Shown: positions 23,467 to 35,145 of the stretch, piece after piece | Numbering within the stretch: position 1 is the stretch's first letter | Layout: every line of letters begins with the position of its first letter | Source: Capra hircus | Taxonomy: Eukaryota; Chordata; Mammalia; Artiodactyla; Bovidae | Length of the DNA: 64,000 bases | Reading direction: 5' to 3' | Assembly (NCBI RefSeq): GCF_001704415.2 | Contig: NW_017189752.1 | Coordinates: 124,001-188,000 of the forward strand | Position numbers and translations under genes: made by a program | Notes under the pieces: model-generated | Database searches by the model: none | What the model was told of the DNA's origin: nothing | The model's input: only the letters and a program-made list of their open reading frames with translations

Positions 23467-25064
23467 GTGAATCAATCTCTCTTGTGCCTTCTGAAAAGAG
23501 TCTTAAATTCAAGCTATTCCAAAATCTGGGCTTCAGAAAGCCATGGTGCCTGTCTTTTTCAAGAAGTTTCTTTAGTCACATATGAACTGCTGTGCGGGGA
23601 GTAGAGGAAGAGGAGCGAATGCCAAGCAGGTCGAGGGCGTCCATTCTGGAAGCTAAATAGTTGGGTTTGGTCAGTATACTGTATCATTCAGGGATGTCTG
23701 GAAATCCGCTTCATGGCCTTTTTAGCAAATGTAAAAATAGCATCCAAAGCAGATCATCTGACTCCCTGCTGGAGGGCCGGCTGGAGATGACCCAGCCTCT
23801 GCTCTGAGCCCCTCTGCCCGATCCTTCTGGCTCTTGCTCTGCAGGATGCAGTGATATCCTCAAAGGGGGCACTGCACTTCCCCGTGGACCACTTCCCTGG
23901 CCTCAGGCATCCACTCTCTGGAGCTTGCTGGTGGCGTTTGTCTGACGCTATTGTCTCAATATTGAGAATATTGTCTCAATAGTCCTCTGCTCCTTGCATG
24001 TTTCTGCTGCACTGTGTGGGTGTTGGAATTCGCTGCATTGTATTAAACCACAGAAACTTGTTGGGTGCTGTACTTAACGTAATTGTTACTGTTTGGCTGT
24101 GACATTTACCAGCCATTGCAAGGGATATTTTGGTTTTCTAAAGATGAGGTTGATACAGAGTGAGTAATCTTTTAAATATCGAGATAATAACATTTGGGCG
24201 GAAAGTCCAGGATTTAAGAGCATTCTTCAGGGGAGGACACTGTACTTCATCAGTATCTTTTAAAGGGGAGGAGTATCTCAGGGTCACCAGAACCTTGTTA
24301 GGAAAGGCACTGCAGTTGCAGAGGAGGGTCCTATCCCCAGTGCATCGACCTTTGTAGGAAAGTAGGGGCTTCTCCAAAGTGCCTTTCTAAGCTGCCTTGC
24401 ACACATTTAGAGATCTGAGATTCATTGTAAGGACATGTCAGGTTGGCTCACAGTTGTTCTTTCCCACTAGAATAGTGGTTCCCACTGGAACAGGGAGTGA
24501 GGGAGGGATGCAATGGTGGGACTCCCCCCACCCCCAGTCGGCTTCTGGCTACATTTACAGATGTCAGTAGTTGTCATAGCTCTAGGGGAGGCACCAATGG
24601 TATCAAGTGGGGAGAGACCAGAGAACACTCCGGCCCCCATGTCACTATTGCTAGAGGATTGTGCTGTCTCAGCAGGTCCACATCTGCATCATTTCCATAT
24701 GGGCAACCCCAGCAGCTTCCTCCACACCCGGCAGCCATTGGCAGAGAAGCGGCCAGGGGTTGGGTGGGGGTCTGGGAGACTGTACTTCTGACTAGCACCT
24801 GCCCTGTTCACAGACGTGGCATGGTTTATGTGAGGCCATAAGGACATATAAACTCCCCCACAGCTAGCAGACATTGTGAGGACCTCAGTGAGTCTGCCTG
24901 GGGGTGGAGATAACCCCAGAGAGTACCTGCAGGGTGTGCGCCTGCATGCACGCACACTGCCTATATGTATAGACACACAGGGTTCAGAAGCATGTACAAA
25001 TCTGCTTGTATGTCTATGTACACATGTAACATATGTATGCTTGCATTTATTTGTGTGTATATAT

Positions 25065-25262
25065 AGGGCTTCCCTGGTGACTCAGACAGTAAAGAATCTG
25101 CTTGCAGTGCAGGAGACCTGGGTTTGATCCCTGGGTTGGGAAGATCCCCTGTAGGAGGGCATGGCAACTCACTCCAGGATTCTTGCCTGTAGAATCTCAT
25201 GGACAGAGGAGCCTGGCGGGCTACAGTCCATGGGGTCACAGAGTCAGACACGATTTAGCATA
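25065..25262 (+). repeat. Bov-tA SINE
   Basis: The head 'ggcttccctggtgactcaga', B box 'ggtttgatccc' and body 'cactccaggattcttgcctg' are all present. Confidence 0.92.
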
Positions 25263-25894
25263 TATATACCTGTGTGTTTTCCTGCTTGTTTTTATTACAT
25301 AAATAATACATGAATACATTGCTTTTGTCAAAGATGCAATCAATAGAGACCTCCCATCTTAACTTCCTCTCTAATCCTACCTCCCACCATTAATGATTTG
25401 GTGTGAAACCTTCCAGGTTTTATGTAAACATTTAAGTAAATGAAGCTCAATGTAGTTAAATCTAGTATATGATGCATAGCTTTTCTAATGATTACAACCA
25501 TCCTCTCTGAATGGACATCTCGATGATTCCAGTTTTTTTTTATTTTCACAAATAGTGCACATCTATGTATAGGCCCCAGCCTTGCAGGAATACCTGTTTC
25601 CTTGGACAGATACTTAGCAAGGAAACATATGGGTCTAAAGACCTTTATGTCGGAAGTTCTGATCGGTCCCACCTAATTGTCTTCCAAAATGACCTATATG
25701 CTTTACCCTGCCATCAGTAGCAACGGAGAGCCCTGATTTCTATGTCTCCTCATCCTGGTTAAATACCATCATTTTTTGTACATTTTTTTGGAGTCGTGGA
25801 CAAACACATTCTGTGAGTTGTCACGTCCTTCCCTGGTGAAGGTTGCAGGGAATGGTGTCCTGATGGTGCAGATCAGCATACTTTCAGTTATTTA

Positions 25895-26125
25895 AATTGC
25901 CGGGTCTGAATTGTTTTTGCAGACAAGCACTCCTTTCACAACATGTTAGATTCCATCAGCCCCTAAGGGATGGGGGTGGCCCCCCAGGGGATGTTTTTGG
26001 TTCTCGTGACTGGAGAGAGGGCACTTCTGGCATCCCATGTGGGACCCCAAGGATATTGCTCAACACCCCACAATATCCAGGACAGTCCCCCCAGCAAAGA
26101 CTCAGATGGCCCAGAGTTTCTTGCT
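25895..26125 (+). repeat. MER20 element
   Basis: The sequences 'ggggatgtttttggttctcg', 'gcacttctggcatcccatgt' and 'acaatatccaggacagtccc' follow the MER20 order. Confidence 0.7.
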
Positions 26126-26462
26126 GCCATCAAAAAATCTGACTCTTCGGCTTCTTATCTTGCTCTGAAATCCCTACTGTGTGTGGCAAGACCCAAGGAC
26201 AAGTCTTCCACTGACTCAAGGCATTAGCCTGTTCCAGCCATGCTGGCTCCCTCAGTGTTCCTCACACACATTGGGCCTAACACCTGTCAGGCACACTCCT
26301 GGTTTAGTGCTGGAGGTTGGCACAGTAATGGCCCCTGAGATGTCCATATCCTAATCCCTAGAACCCATGACTCTGTTACCTTCCTTGGCGGAAGGAGCTT
26401 TGCAGATGGCCTCAAGTTAGAGATCTGGGGGTGGGGAGATGATGCTAGATCACCTTGATGGT

Positions 26463-26668
26463 AGCCATTTAGTCACTCAGTTGTGTCCATCTCTTTGTGA
26501 CCCCATGGACTGTAGCTCACCGGGCTTCTCTGTCCATGGGATTATCCAGGCAAGAATACTGGAGTGGGTTGCCATATCCTTCTTCAGGGGATCTTCCCGA
26601 CCCCAGGTTTGGACCCGGGTCTCCACATCACAGGCAGATTCTTTACCATCTGAGTCACCAGGGATTAC
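26463..26668 (-). repeat. Bov-tA SINE inside the LTR
   Basis: Antisense body 'ggcaagaatactggagtggg' and head side 'ttctttaccatctgagtcac'. The flanks gatcaccttgat and gattacctcgat form an imperfect duplication. Confidence 0.88.
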
Positions 26669-26885
26669 CTCGATAGGCTCAATGTAATCCCAAGGGTCCT
26701 TAGAAGAGGGAGAAGCAGAGAAGGAGATGTGAGGATGGATGCCGAGATCAGAGTGATGCAGGCCCGTGAGCCAAGGAAAGTGAGCAGCCCCTAGAAACCG
26801 CTGTAAAATATATTCTTCCGTTGAGCCCCCAGAAGAATCACAGTCCTGTCACTCATTGTTGACTTCTGTCATCTGGAATTGTAAG

Positions 26886-26974
26886 GTCTACAGCCATACC
26901 GCCCCAGATGTGCCCGATCTCATCTGATCTTGGAAGCTAAGCAGAGTTGGGCCTGGTTAGTACTTGGATGGGAC
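26886..26974 (+). pseudogene. 3'-truncated 5S rRNA pseudogene
   Basis: It matches 5S rRNA from nucleotide 1, 'gtctacagccatacc', through 'tggaagctaagcag' and 'cctggttagtacttggatgg', and stops near nucleotide 89. The last 30 or so bases are absent, and no A-tail or T-run terminator follows. The flanks tgtaaggt (26880-26887 and 26975-26982) are an 8-bp duplication of the host LTR, which resumes directly after. Internal promoter sequence is largely kept, but substitutions and truncation argue against function. Confidence 0.9.
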
Positions 26975-27252
26975 TGTAAGGTAATGATATGTGTTGTTGT
27001 AAGCCTCCCAAGTTTGTGATCATTTGTTACAGAAATGCAAGGCAAGTAACACAGTACCCTTGGCCCCTGCTGTTTCCTCTGCCTGCAGTGGGATGCTTGG
27101 CCTCAAAGGGTCATGTGGCCTCTGCTCTCCTTCTGCTCACTATCAGAGACACATTTCTCATCATTCTGAGTAAAGGATCACTCCCATCTACCACCCCATT
27201 ACCCTGATTGTCCCAGCAAATGTAACCAGCTAACCTGCTCTATACTTTATGC

Positions 27253-27473
27253 GTGTGCCTGTTAAGTCTCTTCCGTCATGTCCAACTCTTTGGGATCCCA
27301 TGGGCTGCAGCCCGCCAGGTTCCTCTGTTCATGGGATTTTCCAGGCAAGAATACTGGAGTGGGTTGCCATGCCCTCCTCCCCAGGATCTTCCCAACCCAG
27401 GGATCGAATCTGCATCTCTTGTGTCTTCTGCATTGGCAGGCGGGTTCTTTACCACTAGCACCACCTGGGGAGC
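27253..27473 (-). repeat. Bov-tA SINE
   Basis: Antisense copy with 'ggcaagaatactggagtggg' and the head side 'ttctttaccactagcaccac'. Confidence 0.92.
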
Positions 27474-28596
27474 CCATATTTTATGTGTTTGCTTTTTCTA
27501 CTGTTTGTTTTTCCCTGCAAGAATGGAAGCCTCATGAGGGCAGAAATTTTTATCCAGTTAGCTCATGACTATAATTCCAGAAACTAAGTGTTTGGTGAAT
27601 ATTTACTGAAAGAGTAAACAGAGGTCCCCTTAGATCACACATGCTCTTTGACCTTCACCCCTATGAACAGGCAGGTGGAAGGAATTCTTGGACCCAGGTC
27701 AGCGCCAGGTCAGCGCCAGGTCAGCTGCTCTGCTCCTGGCTCCTGCCCCCAAAACCCTCATCCTGGTATGAGCCTTGGGCTAATTCCCCTGGATTTACAA
27801 GAAGAAAAGGCCTTTAGACACACATGCCCTTCAGGATCTCATGAGGGCAGGTCATGGTCTGTTCATTTCAGAAATTGTGTTCACATGACACATCATTGCT
27901 CCCAGCTCAGTTTGTGGTTCCTGGGCTTTCGTGGTCATTCAGAAGGGCTTGTGGTCATGGACCACCCCGTCATGAATCCTCCTCTTGGGTGTTGGAAAAA
28001 ACAGCTTTGGAGCTGAGCCCTGAGGGATGTTGGAATTCCCGCTGCCCATGTGTTGAGGAAAGCTTTCTCAATCAAGGGGGCTCAGGGATCAGGGCAGAGT
28101 TGTATAATTGCAAGTTTTTTAGGGGGCAGGGCAGAACAACCCCAGAGAGAGTTCTCTGAGGCTTGCTTTATGGTCAAGGATCACTTAGGCTGTGGATCTT
28201 GATATTTGATAGTTAGTTTGGTGCTTTCATTGGAGCTTCACCTGCTTGAAAACATCCTTGAGGCATTCCTCTTGTTGCCAGGCTGCACCCCACGAAGATT
28301 AGCTTCCTTCCCCTCTGTAAAATTTCCTGGGCTTTGCCGCTTCTAAATGAGGAAAAGCTGATGCCTTGATGTATTTCCTTGTATATCTAGATTCGAGATT
28401 CTTTCTCAGAGCTGGGAAATCATCAAAAGACAATAAATGTTCTGAACAATGAGGGATTTCATGTCTCTTCAGATTTAAAGGAAGTTTATAGAAGTGGAAC
28501 TCATAATTCCAAATGATGGCATGATTTCTAGAGAATTCTCTAGACCAGACCACCACTGTCATGGTGACTAGTTTTGTTTTCAACTCTGGGTCATGT

Positions 28597-28803
28597 GTGC
28601 CCAGTCACTCAGTCGTGTCCAACTCTTTGCAACCCATGGACTGTAGCCCACCAGGCTCTTCTGTCCATGGGATTCTCCAGGCAAGGATACTGGAATGGGT
28701 TGCCATTTCCTCCTTCAAGGGAATCTTTCCGGCCCAGGGATCGATTCTTTGTCTCTTGTGTTTCCTGCATTGGCAGGTGGATTCTTTACCACTTGGGAAG
28801 CCC
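28597..28803 (-). repeat. Bov-tA SINE
   Basis: Antisense copy. The flanks tctgggtcatgt and tctaggtcatgt are a target-site duplication with one mismatch. Confidence 0.92.
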
Positions 28804-29391
28804 TCTAGGTCATGTAAAATATATTCCAACAACTGTTTCTTCCTTTTCCTTCAGGAACATCACTTTGGTTCCCAAGGCAGACCTTATGATAGGAGTATTT
28901 TCACACTATTGGTTAAAAACTTGAAAGAAATTTTCAAAGCCAGTTTGGAGGAACAAGTCTTCTTGAAGCAATCCTGATGACGCAGATGTCTCCTTATTTT
29001 TAACCTAAGAGTGCTTGTTCCAGAACTGTGCACAAACTGTAGCTGTTTCCATAGAAACACTTGCTGTCCTGATAGGAACAAAACATTTGGCCTGGCCTGT
29101 GTCTCCGCGTCTCAGTGTTTGTTGCCAGGACGGGTCCTGTGCCGTCGCTGATGGAGCGTTAAGATTCCAGCTGAATTCGATCAGTCCCTTGGATTTTCCC
29201 TTCAGTTCTCCAGTGACGGTGTATCTGGGTTTGGGAGTGGGGCACAGCCGTGAGAGACAAAGGAAACAGGCCAAGAGAAAGAAACCTGGAGACCATCTGC
29301 TTTCCATTTAAGGAAGTCATTCTGAAGCTCTGTTTGTTCAGAGGGGACAAGATGTGAGGGCAGGGAGGGGTGTTGGGGTATTTGTAGGCCC

Positions 29392-29693
29392 ATCTTTTTT
29401 TTTTTTTTAATAAATTTTTAAAAGATTATTTATTTTTGGCTGAGCTGGGTCTTTGCTACTGCATGGACTTTCTCTCTAGTTGTGGTGAGCGGGGGCTACT
29501 CTTTGCTGAGATGCATGGGCTTCTCCTGGTAGCTTCTCCTGTTGCAGAGCACAGGCTCTAGGTACACAGGCTCAGTAGTTGTAGCACACAGCCTTAGTTG
29601 CTCCACAGCACGTGTGACCTTCCTGGACCAGGGATGAAACTCGTGACCCCTGCCTTAGCAGGCAGATTCCCAACCACAAGCCCACCAGGGAAC
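29392..29693 (-). repeat. tRNA-type SINE (CHR-like), near full length
   Basis: A T-run on the left, then 'tatttttggctgagctgggt' and 'ctggaccagggatgaaactc'. The flanks gtaggccc at 29384-29391 and 29694-29701 are an exact duplication. Confidence 0.85.
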
Positions 29694-30631
29694 GTAGGCC
29701 CTTCTTATGCCACATGGTCTAGAGTCAGACTCCATGAGTTTCCAGTGTAAAGACTTGAGCTGAATAGACACTAGTTGACCAAGATTTAGTTCATTGAGGT
29801 AAAGTAATTTCACTGTCCATACGACTCAGATCTCAGATGAGACTGTGGTGGACTTTTGATTTCCATTTAAATAGATATTTGCAGAAAAAAAACTAAAGAG
29901 AGAAAACATAAAAAGCATCAAGTTTACAGCTGTAATTGACATCTGAAGGCACGAGACTCTAACCTGGCACCATGTCCTAGAACGTGGCATTGGGTCCGTC
30001 ATGTCCCCTCACCCTGAGTCAGGGTTGTGGCTGGCCTGGAGTTCCATTTCTGTTCCAGAAAGTGGCAGTATTTTAGGAACATGCAAAATTGTATCATAGA
30101 TCCCAGAGTTGAGATATAAATTCAAAGAACTGGGGATTACTCTGAATATGTAAACTATGCAATATTAAAAGCACATTTTCTTCTTTGCAAAATGCAAGTC
30201 ATATTTAAGATTTCCGCATGAATCGTAAGGGTCCGAGCAGTTTCTGCCACATAAATGCAGGTTTCCATTCATGGTTTAATGGTGCCCAGGTTGTAACAGA
30301 AAAGGTGTTTGGGCAAAAATAGTAAGGGAAAATGATTCATATTTGACTTCTGTCTACATTAGGCCTGTTTAAGGGGTGAAATTTAGAAATCACATGATAA
30401 ACATGAGACTGGAGTGCTTGACTGAGAACTTGCTTTCATTTCTTGACTATTCTGTGCACAGGGATGTGTGTCTTAAAGCCTTTAAAAGACATTTATGAGA
30501 GGATATATATAGGCTATAAAAGGGGTTACCTATCAAAAATAAAAATCAGTAAATTCAGCTGACTCTCAGGGAAAAAACAAACACTCGCCAGTTTCAAGTT
30601 GATCTTGATTCTCTTTGAAAATGAACTTGGG

Positions 30632-30756
30632 CAGTTCCCTAGCAGTCCAGTAGTTAGGGTTATGTGCTCTCACTGCCATGGTCCCGTGTTCAATCCCTGA
30701 TTGGGGAATTAAGATCCCACAAGCCACATGGTGCAGCCAAAAAAAAAGGGGGGGGG
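30632..30756 (+). repeat. tRNA-type SINE (CHR-2-like)
   Basis: Sense copy from 'gcagttccctagcagtccag' to 'gtgcagccaaaaaaaaa'. The flanks gaacttgg at 30623-30630 and 30757-30764 are an exact duplication. Confidence 0.85.
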
Positions 30757-31304
30757 GAACTTGGAAAAGTTTCTTTTTTTGCAAATTTTAATTGTGACCT
30801 CACTTTGTTTCCTTATGTTTCATTTCACTGAGAGAATATGGTAGGAAATAGCCTTTCTGGAAATGGTTTTCCCTTTATTTTCTGGAATTGGAATGATGGT
30901 GTTTGCAAGAGTGGGGTTCCAATTTCGCACTGCATATCAGCTACTGGGTGTGGATATAGAAGGGACATCAGAACTGTACATTTGTTATTTAGCCTGAGGT
31001 AGAAGGTCTCTTGGATCCAATAATCCTAACACAGGAAGGGTCCGCCTTGCAGATGCTCTTTTCTGGACCAGCAGCATGGTACACAAGGCTTATTGTTTTA
31101 AAGGTAAAGCCATCATGCCTCTTCTGTGGCAAACGTTCAAGACACCACTTGTGCAAGAAAGAATTCTAGCATTCTTGGTTCCCGGTACACACAGACAGAC
31201 ACATGCTTCTCTCAGCCTGGCTAAGAGCAGACCCCCAAATGTCTAACTCCAGATTATGGATCTAGAGAAAGAAATTACACTTTCTAGTCTATTCCAGTCA
31301 GCTT

Positions 31305-31507
31305 CCCTTGTGGCTCAGACAGTAAAGAATCTGCCTGCAATGCAGGAAACCTGGGTTTGATTCCTGGTTCGGGACTATCCCCTGGAGAAGGGAAGGGCAA
31401 CCCACTCCAGTGTTCTTGCCTGGAGAGTTCCATGGACAGAGGAGCCTGGTGGGCTACAGCCCATGGGGTTGCAAAGAGTCAAACATGACTGAGCGACTAA
31501 CACACAC
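31305..31507 (+). repeat. Bov-tA SINE
   Basis: Sense copy from 'cttcccttgtggctcagaca' to 'gagcgactaacacacaca'. Confidence 0.92.
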
Positions 31508-31908
31508 AATATATGCCAGTATTCCTCTAGATTCATAGGGAGCTCTGCAGTGATTTGCAGTGCTATGAAATTCAGTTACTTTTTTTAAAAAAAGCAATAA
31601 ACCTTGTTCTTAAGCACAGTGTGCTCATCTAGTGCTCAGAACAGCCCAAACAACCTTTCCAGGTGGGTTACATTAAGTCAGCTTCACCCAAATTGTTTCT
31701 GCTGCAGGAGTCACCCCTCACCATATGTGCATACAGCTTTTTCTTTTGAGCTCTGGAAAGTTACAGTACACTGTTTAATCCTGGTCACTGTACTGTTTCT
31801 TTTATGCTCACAGTGGGCAGACCTTTGGAAATCTGCCCTTTGCTTCTCTTTCCTCTTGTATTACAGTATTTTCTTTATTCTTTGTTCTGATAGTGGATAT
31901 TACTTGGG

Positions 31909-32109
31909 GGCTTCCCTGGTGGCTCAGATGGTAAAGAATCTGCCTGTAATGCAGGAGACATGGATTCTATCCCTGTGTTGGGAAGATCCCCTGGAGAAGG
32001 AAATGGCAACCCACTCCAGTATTCTTGCCTGGAGAATCCCATGGACAGAGGAGTCTGGTGGGCTACCGTCCATGGGGCCTCAAAGAGTTGGACACGACTG
32101 AGTCACTTG
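31909..32109 (+). repeat. Bov-tA SINE
   Basis: Sense copy close to consensus over 'ggcttccctggtggctcaga' and 'cactccagtattcttgcctg', suggesting recent insertion. Confidence 0.93.
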
Positions 32110-32866
32110 AGATTTTCCTGGAAAAAGCAGGATTATCTAGGATTGGATCTCCACCCACCCTCAGCAACTTGAATCCCCGTGCAGTGGTGGCTGACCTGGA
32201 GCTGGCCAATGCAAATGGAATCTTGATCTCCTCACATGTTAACTTCAGAAAACTCAAAAGGAGTGCTTTTAAAAATATGTGCGCTTGTAGTATGAGAATT
32301 ATTATTATATATGACCAGGTAACACTGCTAACTTTACTTGGGCTCAAATAGGCTTTCCTGTATACATTGAAATGAAAAATTACGAGGACCCAATGGATTT
32401 GCTCTTTGTACATCTCTTCTATATTTATTCCTTACCTTTGACTTGGCTTGATCTACAGTAGAATGTTCCAAAAATTTTGCTGGGTCTAATGTCTGATTTG
32501 GTGCTAATTTATGGGTCTGCTTGGAGTGCTTCCTTGGGCTTCAGTTATATGACTGCCATAAATTTTAATTACACTAATTAGAGAGAGGTAGATGCTTAAG
32601 CTCAGTTGGATTCCTAACCCTGTTGAGCTGCATCTGTCATTAGTTTTTTCAGTGACATGGTTTGGCACCATTTTCCAACACATTTGCAGGAAATTGGTCT
32701 TATGTTAGAAAAGAATTTGCCTAATAAAGCTACTGACATTCAGCTATTTTCTTTACCTTCTTGGGGAATTGAGCTTGAGTAGAACGCGCACATTTAAACT
32801 ATGACTTGTATACGCTTTTCTTTTCATGACTGTGGATTTTCTAATTGGTTTGGTGCTTGAAGAAGG

Positions 32867-33131
32867 TTGTTGTTGTTGTTCAGTCGCTCAGCCATGTCTG
32901 ACTCTTTGTGACCCCATGGACTGTAGCACGCCAGGCTTCCCTGTCCTTCACCATCTCCTGGAGCTTGTTCAAACTCACATCCATGGAATCAATGACCCCA
33001 TCCAACTATCTCACCCTCTGTCTGTGGTCCCCTTCTCCTCCTGCCCTCAATCTTTCCCAGCATCAGGGTCTTTTCCAATGAGTTGGCTTTTCTCATCAGG
33101 TGGCCAAAGTGTTGGAGCTTCAGCTTCTTCC
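32867..33131 (-). mobile_element. 5'-truncated BovB LINE with (GTT)n-side tail
   Basis: Antisense BovB 3' end, 'ttgttgttgttcagtcgctc ... ggtggccaaagtgttggagc'. The flanks cttgaagaagg at 32856-32866 and 33132-33142 are a perfect 11-bp duplication, so both ends of the insertion are exact. Confidence 0.93.
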
Positions 33132-33494
33132 CTTGAAGAAGGCGCCTTGGCCAATCCTTTTGTCAGATTGACTAATCTCATGCTCATGTCTAGTTCAGGA
33201 GCAGCTCAGACTGGTACAGGGATATCCCACAGCCCTTAACACATGGGCCAATGCCAGTTGACTGTCAGTATCTGCGAGGAAGCACAGTGTTGAGACGGAT
33301 TCTGAAGTTTGGACCCAGCGAGGACACCAGCTTCGATTCATGATATGTGTCCTGAGCACCAAATGGGACGGTCTCAGAAGTACTCGTGCCTTTCTCATTT
33401 TAGAGAGGATCATCCTATCCCTGCCTGATGGAAGCCCTAAGCTTCAAGGACAGTTCGCATTCTCCAGACCAGGCTGGGGTGCCTGAAAAGCAGT

Positions 33495-33672
33495 GGGTGT
33501 CACATTTGGCAAGAAGCACCTAGGAGGGCTCGTCAAAACCTGGGTTGCCCCACTCCATCTGCAGAGCATGGTGTTCAGCAGATCTGGGGTGGTACCTGAA
33601 GTTTGCATTTGTAACGAGCTCCCAGGTGATACTGAGGCTGACTCAGGGACCCCACTTTGAGAACCACTGTCT
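33495..33672 (+). repeat. MER5A-like element
   Basis: The sequences 'tgcatttgtaacgagctccc', 'aggtgatactgaggctgac' and the end 'tttgagaaccactg' follow MER5A. Confidence 0.65.
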
Positions 33673-34446
33673 TGAGGCTAGAGGACTGAGTGCACCTGCC
33701 ACTTCGCTACCCTCACAGCTCTCTGTGACCTCAGAGAAGTCATTGGATTTAGTTTTGGGCCCATGTGCCAACCTCTGTCTGGCACACGGCTGGCTTCTGG
33801 TCAGGTCTGCAAATCCTTCTCTCTGCCCAGAAGCCACCGCCATCTTGAGCCACATATAAACATAAAGGGCTTAAAATATCATGCTCCTGCTTTTAGGGAT
33901 CTCTAAAAACACGGGCCATGTCTCTTTCACTTCCTCTGCCTTCAGCACAACTTCAGGACACTAGTCTGTCTGCCCAGTGGGCCCGCGGGCCATTTGGGTG
34001 CACAGGGTGGGGGTGACAAGAGCTGTATTTCTGCAGCTTAAGGGGTACCCTGCATCACATCCAGGCTCACTGCGACTTGACTCCCATTCTTTCATATACT
34101 TGCTGGTGTGTTCATTCTCCATTTCACGTGTTTAGCTTTGGTTGAGTACCTGCTCTCTGCCAGGCATTTTGAATATCCTTCATGGTCAAGGCCTCCGGCA
34201 CTCTTGAGGATCCCATGAGGGCTGTGATTCTCTTCTGGGTTTTCTCAAGGTGGGCTCTGCAGCTAGGCGCACAGAGAAGGCAGGCGGCTGGAAGCATCTC
34301 TCATGCGTCTAGCACGGTGTTCAGCTACTGATAAGGGAGGGGGTGTGGAGAGAAATGAGCCGGCTCTGTCTCGTTCCAAAACAGCACATATAGGAAGCAA
34401 CACCAGGCATGTGGGTGAATCGGGGTCTTCTTTGAAACAAACATCC

Positions 34447-34657
34447 GTGTGTGCTCAGTTGCTTCAGTCATGTCCAGCTCTGTGGCCCCAGGGACTGTAG
34501 CCCGCCAGGCTCCTCTGTTCATGAGACTCTTCAGGCAAAAATACTGGAACGGGTTGCCATGCACTTCTCCAGGGAATCTTCCCAACCCAGGGATCAAACC
34601 CCGGTCTCCCGTAATGGCAGGTGATTCTTTACCACTGAGCCACCTGGGAAGCCCTGC
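34447..34657 (-). repeat. Bov-tA SINE
   Basis: Antisense copy. A perfect 11-bp duplication, aacaaacatcc, lies at 34436-34446 and 34658-34668. Confidence 0.93.
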
Positions 34658-34902
34658 AACAAACATCCTTACTGTCATCCCAGATGTCATAGGCCAAGGC
34701 AGATGATGCAAAGGGCTTCCACATCAGGTTCGTTCCACCTCACCTCCAGATCCCTTATTTGTGCCATGTGAGGTTGACTCAGTGCAGTCATTCTGCTATT
34801 GGTCAGCGTGAGTTTCTAGAATCTGCGTGACGGTGCTGAGACTGTGTGAAGACACGTGTGTTTCATCAAGTTCGTGGATCTTCCCATGTCCCTTTCCTGC
34901 AG

Positions 34903-35145
34903 AGTCTCGAACATCCAGCAGCAGCTGGCCCAGCTGGAGAGCGAGTCGTGGCCGGGCCTGGCTGAGGCTGACAGGGACCGGCTGCAGCTCGTCAAGGAGA
35001 AGGAGGCCCTGCTTCAAGAGCTACAGCTCATCATCCAGCAGAGGCGGCCGGCAGAGGACGTGATGAGACTGGAGGAGGAGCGGCGGCGCCTGGAGGAGGA
35101 GATCCAGCGCGCCCGGGCCACGTCCATGCAGGGCGCCACCGAAAG
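34903..35145 (+). CDS. WWC3: WWC3 coding exon 6 (central coiled coil)
   Basis: The acceptor is cctttcctgcag and the donor gtgggc (35146). It completes one Arg codon, then encodes 80 residues from VSNIQQQLAQLESESWPGLA to ARATSMQGATE. The Leu/Glu/Arg-rich stretch DRLQLVKEKEALLQELQLII and the RLEEERRRLEEEI block form a strong coiled coil. The Leu-Asp/Glu-Ser-Glu-Trp-Pro motif is shared by the whole WWC family. Continuing the frame past the donor gives unrelated intronic sequence. Confidence 0.95.

Larger units (their letters stand above)
26310..27055 (+). repeat. MLT1-like LTR split by a SINE and a 5S rRNA fragment
   Basis: The pieces 'gatgtccatatcctaatccc', 'ccaagggtccttagaagagg', 'gatcagagtgatgcaggccc' and 'tgttgttgtaagcctcccaa' are the expected successive parts of one old MaLR LTR. 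Two later insertions interrupt it, at 26463-26668 and about 26886-26974. Confidence 0.75.
22693..34902 (+). other. WWC3: Intron 5 (12.2 kb, the largest)
   Basis: It is packed with repeats: several Bov-tA SINEs in both orientations, a BovB 3' end, tRNA-type SINEs, MER20 and MER5A relics, and an MLT1-like LTR carrying both a SINE and a 5S rRNA fragment. I see no additional exon. Confidence 0.75.

Noticed and set aside
26886..26974. Functional 5S rRNA gene
   Set aside because: The 3' third is missing, there is no terminator, and substitutions are spread across the copy.
31604..32101. 165-codon plus-strand frame
   Set aside because: The second half is a Bov-tA SINE (SLVAQMVKNLPVMQETW-type translation), a common artefact.
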